64,000 nt of DNA. Origin: Roseivivax lentus (GTDB lineage: Bacteria > Pseudomonadota > Alphaproteobacteria > Rhodobacterales > Rhodobacteraceae). Made by a program: the position numbers and the translations under genes. The stretch covers positions 123,479-187,478 of the forward strand of contig NZ_FTOQ01000006.1 of the NCBI RefSeq assembly GCF_900156805.1. Reading direction: 5' to 3'. Positions 56,367-64,000 of the stretch are shown here, in pieces. The notes beneath the pieces were generated by a model. The model was not told the origin of the DNA. It searched no databases and saw nothing but the letters and a program-made list of their open reading frames with translations. Within the stretch, counting starts at the first letter, position 1, and every line of letters starts with the position of its first letter.

Positions 56367-57379
56367 CAAACGCTCCGTATTCCGGGATCCGCGTCATTGT
56401 CTATGGCGTCGGCGCTATGGGGTTGATCGCCACGCGTCTTCTCTTGGACAAAGGCGCCGAGATCGTGGGGGCCATCGGACGGAGCCCCTCCAAGGTGGGA
56501 CGTGACCTCGGCGATATCGCCGGACTGGATAGGTTTCTGGGCGTTCCGGTCGAAAATGATCTCGAAGCCGTGCTGTCGCGAGGTGCAGATATCGCCGTGG
56601 TGTGCGTCAGCAGTTACTTGTCCACGATGCACAAGCACTTCGCGGCTTGTCTTGAGCACGGCATTAACGTCGTAACCATCGAAGAAGAAACGGTATTCCC
56701 TTGGACGACTGCTGCCGATCAAGCTCAATCGCTGGACGCGCTCGCCAAGGCCAATAAGGTAACCCTCGCCGCGTCGGGCGCTCAGGACGTGTTCTGGCTG
56801 AACTTGGTGACCACGCTGTTGGGCGCATCCCACAGGATCGTCCGACTATCCGGGCAATGCCGATGGAACGTGGATGACTACGGACCCGAGGTTGCCGGGC
56901 ACCTGTTGATCGGTCGCTCCAAGGAAGACTTCGATAAATATGTAGCGTCATCTGGATGGCCTGAATTTGTTGCGCGGCAAACGTTGGAGGCCCTGATCGC
57001 GCGTATCGGGCTCGAAGTGGCCTCGATCACATCGAATGTGAGCGCAGTCACGTCCGAAGAGCCCATCCATTGCCAAAGCCTGGGCACGGACATCGCGACG
57101 GGTTTCGTGATTGGAACGGTTGACAGGACTTTCATCACCACACGAGAAGGCCCGCGCTTCGAGTTCGCGATGGAAGGGCGCGTTTACCGTGCTGGTGAAG
57201 CCGACAACAATCTCTGGCAGGTGAAGGGTGAGCCGGACCTCGAACTCAGGTGCGATGACGCCAACTATCGCTTCACGACCTGCTCAACGCTCATAAATCG
57301 CATCCCCGATGTGATTGCAGCCCCGCCCGGACTGCGCTCGCTCGATATGTTGGCCCCGGCAAGTTACCGACATCACTGA
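56363..57379 (+). CDS. DapB-like NAD(P)-dependent dehydrogenase
   Basis: 338-residue oxidoreductase with an N-terminal Rossmann fold (VIVYGVGAMGLIATRLL, GxGxMG) and a C-terminal domain similar to dihydrodipicolinate reductase. GINVVTIEEE and GAQDVFWLNLV fit the 2,4-diaminopentanoate dehydrogenase-like branch. No lysine, ornithine or proline pathway genes are adjacent, so the substrate is open. ATGA overlap with the SnoaL-like gene. Confidence 0.75.
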   Translation: MTNAPYSGIRVIVYGVGAMGLIATRLLLDKGAEIVGAIGRSPSKVGRDLGDIAGLDRFLGVPVENDLEAVLSRGADIAVVCVSSYLSTMHKHFAACLEHGINVVTIEEETVFPWTTAADQAQSLDALAKANKVTLAASGAQDVFWLNLVTTLLGASHRIVRLSGQCRWNVDDYGPEVAGHLLIGRSKEDFDKYVASSGWPEFVARQTLEALIARIGLEVASITSNVSAVTSEEPIHCQSLGTDIATGFVIGTVDRTFITTREGPRFEFAMEGRVYRAGEADNNLWQVKGEPDLELRCDDANYRFTTCSTLINRIPDVIAAPPGLRSLDMLAPASYRHH

Positions 57380-58015
57380 TCGGATAAGGCTTGTACCACG
57401 TCAGGTTGGCGTCATTAGCCCGTTGGCTATCCCGGAATTTATCCCCAGAGCTTTACTGGTCAGAATCGGCCCAGAGCTGCCAGACAAGACCACCAAAAAG
57501 GCTACGGGCGGTTTTCCAGTCGCGGACCTTCAAACGCACGCGATGCAAATGGATAGAGCACCAAGATCTGGGTGAATACCGGGGCCGGAGGTCCAGGCGC
57601 AGGCCACCCTCCGGCTCTACTTGCCATCTTCCACGAGAGCGTCCAGATGATCGATTGTGCATGCTCGGCCCATAGCAGCCGTCAGCTTGGTCTGTCCTTT
57701 GTTGCGATGCAGTTCATCAAACCGGCCATGCGTTGCCACGGCAAACGCCGGGGTCACTACAAGTCACACATTGCGAAATTTCCGGACATTCAGTCGGATA
57801 ATCCTGCCGGGTGAAGGTGTTGGGTAATTCTGCAATCACTGTTTGCAATCATGCTCGGCGCGGACAAGCAGCGCTTGCTGTATTCTGTTCTCATCGCTGC
57901 AACAATCGGCCGAAAAACTCAGGGCACGGGCTGGCTGGGGACCTTCTCAGCCGTAGGATCCCTCGCGGCCTCCAAACAGCGATCGTGAAACACGACGAAC
58001 GCACTGGAGATTGAA
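57380..58015. other. 636-base region, no gene supported
   Basis: Several short frames exist, but none has a good start context or recognisable sequence. The stretch at about 57690-57760 (TTGTTGCGATGCAG...CGGCCATGCG) has the flavour of the interspersed repeats but is too diverged to align with confidence. Confidence 0.45.
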
Positions 58016-58657
58016 TTGTCCCTCAAAATTATCGGAAGCGGCATGAGCCGTACTGGCACATTGTCCACCAAGACAGCCCTCGAAATGCTCGGCTTCGGTC
58101 CGTGCCACCACATGATGGAACTCTTCGCCAATCCGGCTCAGGTCGCGATCTGGGCCGAAGTTGCCCGCTGTGAGCCAATGGACTGGCCGGCAGTCTTTGC
58201 AGGCTACACCTCGCAGGTCGACTTTCCCGGCGGCCGTATCTGGCAGCAGACGATCCATGCCTTTCCCGAGGCCAAGGTGCTGCACACCGAGCGGCCTGAG
58301 GAGGATTGGTGGGCGAGCTTCAGCAAGACGGTGCTGAAGGTCTGGGCCAATCATGCGCGGCTGACACGGAACATGCCGCCACATATTCAGGACATCTTTG
58401 TGAAACTCTCCCCCTTCTACATTGACGACACATTCGGCGGCCTGCCCGACAAGGACATGGCGCTCGCCGCCTATCGCCGGAATAACCAGCTGGTGCGTGA
58501 GCTTGTCCCGGCCGATCGGCTACTTGTCTTCACGCCGTCCGATGGCTGGGCGCCGCTTTGTGACTTTCTCGGCGCTCCGATGCCGGATCAGCCGTTTCCG
58601 CGTAGCAATGGTCGCGACGAATTCTGGGATAATTTCGAAGAAGAGCCGGTCGGCTGA
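58016..58657 (+). CDS. sulfotransferase family protein
   Basis: 213-residue PAPS-dependent sulfotransferase-like protein. The start IIGSGMSRTGTLSTKTALEMLG corresponds to the 5'-phosphosulfate loop of the Sulfotransfer_4 group, and HTERPEEDWWASF follows the family pattern. Start codon is TTG at 58016 with GGAG six bases upstream. Substrate unknown; a conserved catalytic base is not assigned. Confidence 0.78.
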   Translation: MSLKIIGSGMSRTGTLSTKTALEMLGFGPCHHMMELFANPAQVAIWAEVARCEPMDWPAVFAGYTSQVDFPGGRIWQQTIHAFPEAKVLHTERPEEDWWASFSKTVLKVWANHARLTRNMPPHIQDIFVKLSPFYIDDTFGGLPDKDMALAAYRRNNQLVRELVPADRLLVFTPSDGWAPLCDFLGAPMPDQPFPRSNGRDEFWDNFEEEPVG

Positions 58658-58708
58658 GCCCCATTCGACCCTTGCGCGGATTGCGATCACGGGCCGACGC
58701 GTCCCTGT

Positions 58709-59614
58709 TCAAAGCGCAGCCGTGGTCCCTTTCAATGCAGGGCGGCGCGCTTTGAGGAACGCTACCAAAGCGTCCAGCACCGCCCGCATCTTGGCCGAGC
58801 CGCGGGCGGATTCGTGATAGAGTACCCAACTGTCCATCTGGTCGAATGGCTCGGGGAACACGCGCTCCAGCGCCGGACATGTATCGCCCACCGCGCAGAA
58901 CAAAGGGCCGATGCCGCCGCCCTGTTCGATGATGACTCGCGCGGAATCCGAGTTTTCCACCCGCGTCGCTGGTCGGTCGGGATCGGCGAACTGCTCAACC
59001 CACCCGAAGGCGCGCGCATGCAGGAGCGGCGCATTGTATCAAACAAGAGGGTGATCGCACAGGGCTTCTGGCGTGTCGGGCCGTCCATGGCGCGCCAGAT
59101 AGTCCCTCGAGGCATAGAGGGCGCTTCCCCACGTAAACGTATGCGCGATCACAAGGCCTGGATCTTTCGGCGGGATGGTCCGCACCGCGATATCCGCGTC
59201 GCCCTTTGACAGATCGATGCCCGAGATCGAACTCATCAGATCGACATGCAGGCCGGGATGAGTATCACCAACCTCTCCGACAAGCGGGCGCAGGACATGC
59301 GCGGCCGTCGGCACGCAGGCGATCCGGACGGTGCCCTCAGCGGCTTGCCGCATCGACCGCACGTCAAGCGTGGTCGTGCTGACTGTCGCATCCATGACTT
59401 CGGCGGCCTTCAGAACAGCCAAACCCTCGGGCGTAAAACGGAACGCGCCGCCGCCGCGCACGATCAGCTTGGCGCCAAAGACACCTTCGGCCGCGGCCAG
59501 ACGGCGGCTGACTGTCGAGGTGTCGACGCCCAAGAGCCGGGCCGCGCCGCTCACGGACCCGCCCTTGTCGAGAGCAAGAATGATGCGGAAGTCGCTCCAG
59601 TTGGGGTCCGTCAT
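58709..59614 (-). pseudogene. LysR regulator interrupted by an in-frame TGA
   Basis: A 302-codon LysR gene read from 59614 has the normal N-terminal winged helix (DFRIILALDKGGSVSGAARLLG, TSTVSRRLAAAE) and a full substrate-binding domain. The frame continues without shift to 58709, but codon 192 (59041-59039) is TGA, in ...DHPLV-stop-YNAPLL. The two halves are therefore one gene broken by a single substitution, or a sequencing error. It lies 24 bases downstream of an intact LysR gene. A truncated 191-residue product would lack most of the effector domain. Confidence 0.85.
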
Positions 59615-59638
59615 GGCCGCTCCTCGGCCTTTGCGGGA

Positions 59639-60595
59639 TCAAGGTTCAAGAGTAAGGACCGCTTCATGCATCTGCGCGGTGATATCGGCCTCGTGCTTCC
59701 GATACGCCGCGATCACCGTGTCCCGCAGCCAGATATTGGCGGGATCGGTTGCATAGCGCGCCGACCACGCGAACCGCATCGGAAAGTCCTTCGGCGCGGC
59801 CACCGGCTCGAGCACTTGCAGGTCGTAGCGTTTCCAGGTCTCCATCATGGCGAAGCTTGGCTGGGTGGTGATCAGGTCGCTTTCCAATAAGACTGGGCCA
59901 GTCAGCGGAAAGTCGTGCACCTTGCCGCCCAGCGTGCGCGGCCGGTCCAGCAAACGGTGCTCCTTTTCGATCGGCGTGCCGCCGGTATCCTCAACGGCGA
60001 CCTGAAGGTAACGGTACTTTGCGGCCGTGTCGGCGCTCCAGGTTTCGACGGCCGGATGACCCCGTCGCACGAAGCTGAAGAAGGTCACCGGCGGAAGATC
60101 GACCGCCTGGATCCCGTCTGCAAGATGCGCCGGGCCGCCCACGTGCAAAAGGTCGATCAGCCCGTCGATAAGATCGTTCTGGTTGGTCGGCTTGATCCTG
60201 ACCCAGTCCAGCATCGCACCCGGAGCCAGCCTGCTGATCTCAGCCGTCGCTTGCGCCATGAAGGCGGGTGAGGAATGCAGAGCGATACGGAACACGCGAT
60301 TTGTCGTTGCCGGGTCGAAGGTCTCGGCTGGTTCCAGCGCGCGGCGCAGGTTACGCAGGATCGGGGCGATCTCGTCTGCCAGCAGAAGCGCACGCGGTGT
60401 CGGCTGCATCTTGCCGCCGACCCGAACGAACAGCGGATCGTCGAACTGGGTTCGCATCCTACCAAGCGCATGACTGACAGCAGATGCCGTCAGGTGCAGC
60501 CGGTCCGCAGCCGCGGCGACGCTGCCTTCCTCAATCAGCGCCTCGAAAGTCGAGAGCAGGTTGAGATCGATCTTGTGTAACTGAATTTGGCTCAT
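59639..60595 (-). CDS. LysR family regulator
   Basis: 318 residues. HKIDLNLLSTFEALIEEGSVAAAADRLHLTASAVSHALGRMR is the NodD-like LysR N-terminus (about 6-47), followed by a full effector-binding domain. Divergent from the methyltransferase gene across about 280 bases, the usual arrangement for an autoregulated LysR that controls the opposite gene. I could not fix a T-N11-A box. Confidence 0.9.
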   Translation of the reverse strand: MSQIQLHKIDLNLLSTFEALIEEGSVAAAADRLHLTASAVSHALGRMRTQFDDPLFVRVGGKMQPTPRALLLADEIAPILRNLRRALEPAETFDPATTNRVFRIALHSSPAFMAQATAEISRLAPGAMLDWVRIKPTNQNDLIDGLIDLLHVGGPAHLADGIQAVDLPPVTFFSFVRRGHPAVETWSADTAAKYRYLQVAVEDTGGTPIEKEHRLLDRPRTLGGKVHDFPLTGPVLLESDLITTQPSFAMMETWKRYDLQVLEPVAAPKDFPMRFAWSARYATDPANIWLRDTVIAAYRKHEADITAQMHEAVLTLEP

Positions 60596-60877
60596 GTCGG
60601 CCTGAAATCGTTTCGCTGGATTGGAGAGAGATTGCAGCGGATAGTCTTCTCATGTCCAACGGAAAGCATCGCGCGGACCAGCGACACTCGGGCAAGCGAC
60701 TGAATATCTGGCGTTTTCCACGAAGAGAAACCTTGACGACGCCGCTCCGGGGAACTGGGGCAGCCGATATCCGAAGACTTGAATTTCATTCCCGGCAGAG
60801 ACCGATCCGCGGCGCCCAAAACAGGCACGGACAGGAAAGCTGTGCTCCGCCCGGACCAGCCGAAGGAGACCCAACCC

Positions 60878-61702
60878 ATGACTGTTGCCGAAAAACCCGA
60901 AGCACCGCCACATACCCTTAGCGGTGGAGTCAATGGCCGGATCTGGGGCGCACGCGCCGCCGATTGGGCGCGCATCCAGGAAGAGCAATGTGCAGCGGGC
61001 TATCACGCGGTGTTTGACAAGGTGCCCGTCGGCTCGATGACCCGCCTGCTTGATGCGGGCTGCGGTGCCGGCATGGCCATGCAACTCGCCGCCGATCTGG
61101 GTGCTGCGGTTGCGGGCATCGACGCGTCCGCCGCTCTGCTGGATGTCGCCCGTGAGCGTCTGCCGGGTGCCCGTCTGGAACGGGGCGACCTCGAGGTCTT
61201 GCCTTTCGAGAATGACAGTTTTGACGTCGTGACGGGTTTCAACTCTTTCCAATACGCCACTGATCCCGTCGCTGCCTTGCACGAAGCCCACCGCGTCACG
61301 GCGCCGGGTGGCAAGGTGTTCATCATGACATGGGGCGAGCCCGGCAGCATGGAGGCAACCGCGTTCGTCGCCGCGCTGAAGCCGCTGCTGCCGCCACCGC
61401 CCCCAGGTGCTGCCGGGCCGTTTGCGCTATCGGAACCGGGCAAACTCGAAGAGCTCGCAGCACGCGCCGGCCTGACCCCGCGCGAGGTTTTCGATGTGGA
61501 CAGCGCCTGGCGCTATCCGGACCTTGCCACGGCACTGCGCGGACTGGGTTCGTCGGGTGTCGCTTTCAAGGCCGCCGAGACCAGCGGGCAGGCCGCGCTG
61601 GACGCAGCGCACGAAGCGGTGCTTGCCCCATTCGTCCAGCCCGATGGCGGCTACCGGATTGGCGCAACCTTCCGCATCCTCATGGCCGAAAAAGCCGTCT
61701 GA
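60878..61702 (+). CDS. class I SAM-dependent methyltransferase
   Basis: 274 residues. RLLDAGCGAGMAMQLAA is motif I and EVLPFENDSFDVVTGFNSFQY motif II/III in the Methyltransf_11 style. ATG at 60878 has AAGGAG upstream. Located opposite a LysR gene and ahead of three genes for exported or membrane proteins. Substrate unknown. Confidence 0.85.
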   Translation: MTVAEKPEAPPHTLSGGVNGRIWGARAADWARIQEEQCAAGYHAVFDKVPVGSMTRLLDAGCGAGMAMQLAADLGAAVAGIDASAALLDVARERLPGARLERGDLEVLPFENDSFDVVTGFNSFQYATDPVAALHEAHRVTAPGGKVFIMTWGEPGSMEATAFVAALKPLLPPPPPGAAGPFALSEPGKLEELAARAGLTPREVFDVDSAWRYPDLATALRGLGSSGVAFKAAETSGQAALDAAHEAVLAPFVQPDGGYRIGATFRILMAEKAV

Positions 61703-61772
61703 ACCACTTCCGAGCCGCGCCGATAGCGGCCGCCCAAGACCCAAACGCAATCTCCAAACAAGGAAAAGACCC

Positions 61773-62222
61773 ATGAACACGATCCTGAAAACCCTGTCGG
61801 CCGCGGCACTTGCCGCTCTGGTTTCGGCTCCGGCCGCAAGGGCCGAGGTGTCCGAACACTTCATCATCCATGAATTGGAACAGACGCCGCAGGAAGCCGC
61901 CACGCTGATCCGCGATTTCATCGCGATGAGCGAAGATTGGTCGATGAACGGTGACTTCGAGATGATGGGCGGTGCTGCGATCGGCATGAAGATCTGCTTC
62001 AATGCCATGCGCGGCTATGTCGGTGCCGCGGGGTTGCACAACCTCGCCCTAATGCCCTGTGGCAATATCGCCTTCTACGAAGAGGATGGTCAGTCCTACC
62101 TTTCGATGCTCGATGTCGGGTACATCACGACCCTGTCGCCGCATCCGTCGCTCGAAGAGGGCGTCGCCCTCGCGCGTCCGGCCTATGCCGAGATGTTCGC
62201 GCAGGTATTGGCCGTCGAATAG
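61773..62222 (+). CDS. exported DUF302 protein
   Basis: 149 residues. A signal peptide ends near APAARA-EVSEH. The remainder resembles DUF302: MKICFNAM, LALMPCGNIAFYEEDGQSYLSMLDV. AAGGAAAAG sits before the ATG. Seventy bases separate it from the methyltransferase. DUF302 function is unsettled. Confidence 0.75.
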   Translation: MNTILKTLSAAALAALVSAPAARAEVSEHFIIHELEQTPQEAATLIRDFIAMSEDWSMNGDFEMMGGAAIGMKICFNAMRGYVGAAGLHNLALMPCGNIAFYEEDGQSYLSMLDVGYITTLSPHPSLEEGVALARPAYAEMFAQVLAVE

Positions 62223-62454
62223 GGCGTCTCGTCAGAGGGAACGCCACGCGAATGTGGGGCGCAAAGCCGCTCTCGACCCGGTCTCAGGACCGGGTTGGCA
62301 CACCGAAGCGCGCCGCCAGTCTGCGCAAACTCAATGCATTCCCGGGTGCATAGTCGCGGCTCCGACCCAATCCAATTGATACCAGAGGAGTCTGCGCGGT
62401 ATCGTTCCAGCACGATTTCCAATCACCAGTCCCCATTCTCATTCAGAGGTTTCC

Positions 62455-62940
62455 ATGCCCCAGACCATTCAAGTCGCTGTTATAGCCGTCGCGACGCTTG
62501 GGACCGGCGCGGCCACGATGTCTGTCATGAATGAAGACATCCCCGACCTGCAAGTGCCAGAAGGTGCCTGGGTGTCGTCCGGCGCGCTGGATGGCCGGGC
62601 CTTCGAGGTTTACGGCCAAGACGTAAACAGTGGTGCCGTTCTGGAAGACGAAATCATATTCCGGGATGGGACCTTTCAGTCCGTTGATTGCCAGAATTAC
62701 TGCGATTTCAGCTGGTCCGAGTATCAAACAAAAGAGATCGGTGGCGTGATCCATTTTACCGCCACGACCGTTTGCCCGGATGCGCCACACACAGTGGTGT
62801 TTTACGGCCAGGTTGATGGCGACGCTGTCACGATTCAAGGGACGTGGACCACGCGCCGCTGGTTTTGGACCAATCAGATCGTCATGGAAGTGGCTGGCAC
62901 GGCCACCGATTTCGACGCCGCACTCGCCGCCTCCGGCTGA
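62455..62940 (+). CDS. hypothetical exported protein
   Basis: 161 residues; a hydrophobic start (VAVIAVATLGTGAATM) that could be a signal peptide or anchor, then a beta-rich domain with three cysteines (CQNYC and VCPDAP). Not recognised. Directly followed by a membrane gene, so they may work together. Confidence 0.65.
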   Translation: MPQTIQVAVIAVATLGTGAATMSVMNEDIPDLQVPEGAWVSSGALDGRAFEVYGQDVNSGAVLEDEIIFRDGTFQSVDCQNYCDFSWSEYQTKEIGGVIHFTATTVCPDAPHTVVFYGQVDGDAVTIQGTWTTRRWFWTNQIVMEVAGTATDFDAALAASG

Positions 62941-62950
62941 GACCCGCGCC

Positions 62951-63607
62951 ATGCGTACGCCCGGTCCCTCGCTGGGCAGTATTGTCCTGCGCGTCGCCAT
63001 CCTGATCGCGGTGCTGCTGCTGGCCACTTGGGGCGCGCACATGGTCCGAGATGCACTGAACCTGCAGATCCGGCCCGACAACGAACAGCAGATTCACCGC
63101 ATGATCATGCTTGGCGCGGTGGCCTATATCGGGTTGCTGGCGCTGCCTTTCGTGCCGGGGGCCGAGATCGGTCTGGCCATGCTCGCGGCCTTCGGTCCGG
63201 CCATCGCACCGCTGATCTATGTCTGCACCGTGGCGTCGATGATCCTCGCCTACACGGCGGGGCGGTTTTTACCCATTGATGTCTTGCGGCGGGTTTTGTC
63301 GGTCTTACGGATGCACAGGGCCGCGGACCTCGTTGCCCGGGCAGCACCCCTGTCTGGTGAGGACCGGATTGCCATGCCGCTGGACGGGCAATCGGCGCGC
63401 GCGCTGCGGCGCGCGATCCGTTATCGCTATGTCGCGCTGGCCGTGGCGGTGAACACGCCCGGAAACTCGGTCATCGGCGGCGGCGGTGGCATCATGCGTA
63501 TGGCGGGCCTCAGCGGTATCTTTTCACCACTTGCCACCATCGCAAACATCGCGCTTTCCGTCTCACTGGTATCTTTGGCGATGGTATTTTTTGGCTTGCG
63601 GCTCTAA
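62951..63607 (+). CDS. TVP38/TMEM64-like membrane protein
   Basis: 218 residues with about five helices. LPFVPGAEIGLAMLAAFG and NTPGNSVIGGGGGIMRMAG resemble the re-entrant loops of the DedA/TVP38 family, which transports or scrambles lipids. ATG at 62951 chosen. Ten bases after the preceding gene. Function inferred only from these two loops. Confidence 0.65.
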   Translation: MRTPGPSLGSIVLRVAILIAVLLLATWGAHMVRDALNLQIRPDNEQQIHRMIMLGAVAYIGLLALPFVPGAEIGLAMLAAFGPAIAPLIYVCTVASMILAYTAGRFLPIDVLRRVLSVLRMHRAADLVARAAPLSGEDRIAMPLDGQSARALRRAIRYRYVALAVAVNTPGNSVIGGGGGIMRMAGLSGIFSPLATIANIALSVSLVSLAMVFFGLRL

Positions 63608-64000
63608 CGCAAAAGGCGTGCCGCATGAGAGCGCAAGCGCGCGAGGGCGAAGGCTCAGAAGAGTTTCAAGCCGGGTAGTCGGGTATTCCGAGGCTACACC
63701 AGCCCGTGGGAAATGGCCTCGCTGCTCGATCGCGACCGAAGACACTGACCGCTTTCAGCTCATCATTTTCAATGCGTACCATGGCTCTGAGCTGGAAGCG
63801 CCCTTGCGGCAATGCAGGGAAATTTCCGAGCGCAAGGTCAATTGAATGTCGGCTTTCGCTGGAGCCACTTGGTCTGTTCGCGGCTGTAGCGAATGTCGGC
63901 TTCCCGCCGATTCCGTTGAAAAACTCCTGTTCGCGAGCGCAGAATATTGGCGCTCGTGATTGGCTCAAGCGCCTTTCCCTTCAGGCGTTTCGTGGTTTCT
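63608..64000. other. noncoding right edge; possible IS end
   Basis: No gene accepted. GAATGTCGGCTT occurs twice (63844 and 63891), and the segment near 63873-63908 looks like a diverged piece of the 71-nt repeat family. From about 63905 GATTCCGTTGAAAAACTC is reminiscent of a border I associate with insertion sequences in this group, from memory only. Confidence 0.4.

Noticed and set aside
57811..58014. 67-codon frame ahead of the sulfotransferase gene
   Set aside because: No binding site, odd composition and no recognisable family; treated as noncoding.
63666..63968. 100-codon minus-strand frame at the right edge
   Set aside because: Its residues derive from the degenerate repeat segment and it has no start context.

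Overview
The window is a 64 kb piece of a GC-rich alphaproteobacterial chromosome, most likely Rhodobacteraceae (Roseobacter/Rhodobacter group). Pointers are the suf operon led by an Rrf2/IscR regulator without the usual cysteine triad, an Irr-type iron box, the DUF5930-like M23 peptidase next to a bactofilin, an LptF-pepA-holC order, and AT-rich palindromes between GC-rich genes. The assignment rests on gene content and order, not on a search.

Layout. 1-9752: housekeeping genes (lptG fragment, lptF, pepA, holC, an aspartic protease, marC, an ABC-F ATPase, ndk, a TfoX-C protein, an aminotransferase). 9862-18143: cysS with a possible Cys-codon leader peptide, citramalate synthase, an NDUFAF6-like protein, an MFS transporter, a coupled cobK-like/alkA-like/esterase trio and an HNH nuclease. 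18433-28334: bactofilin and M23 peptidase, DUF455, a BCP peroxiredoxin, a large AsmA-like protein, queA, an MFS transporter and DUF924.

28588-40236 is the iron-sulfur assembly region. A divergent promoter carrying a TTTAGAA-N3-TTCTAAA palindrome lies between an alpha/beta hydrolase and iscR, followed by a NifS-type desulfurase, sufB, a tight six-gene insert (two FkbM-type methyltransferases, two tiny membrane proteins, a YbjQ protein, a SAM-fold-like protein), sufC, sufD, two Yip1-type membrane proteins and sufS. A second, weaker copy of the iron-box palindrome lies inside the desulfurase coding sequence.

40327-50126 holds an O-methyltransferase, tRNA-Arg(CCG) and a catabolic-looking cluster: flavin reductase, cupin, FAD monooxygenase, OsmC, TetR, peroxiredoxin, a second OsmC and a three-subunit molybdenum hydroxylase (M-S-L). 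Two related AT-rich palindromes (about TTAnTTAT-N6-ATAAnTTA) sit in its two divergent intergenic regions and are candidate operators of the TetR protein.

50429-64000 is looser and looks accessory: longer noncoding gaps, degenerate interspersed repeats (two 71-nt copies 77% identical), a LysR gene broken by one in-frame TGA, and scattered metabolic genes (MFS, PhzF, SnoaL-like, DapB-like dehydrogenase, sulfotransferase, methyltransferase, DUF302). The right edge may hold an insertion-sequence remnant. I saw no CRISPR array, rRNA, phage module or intact transposase.
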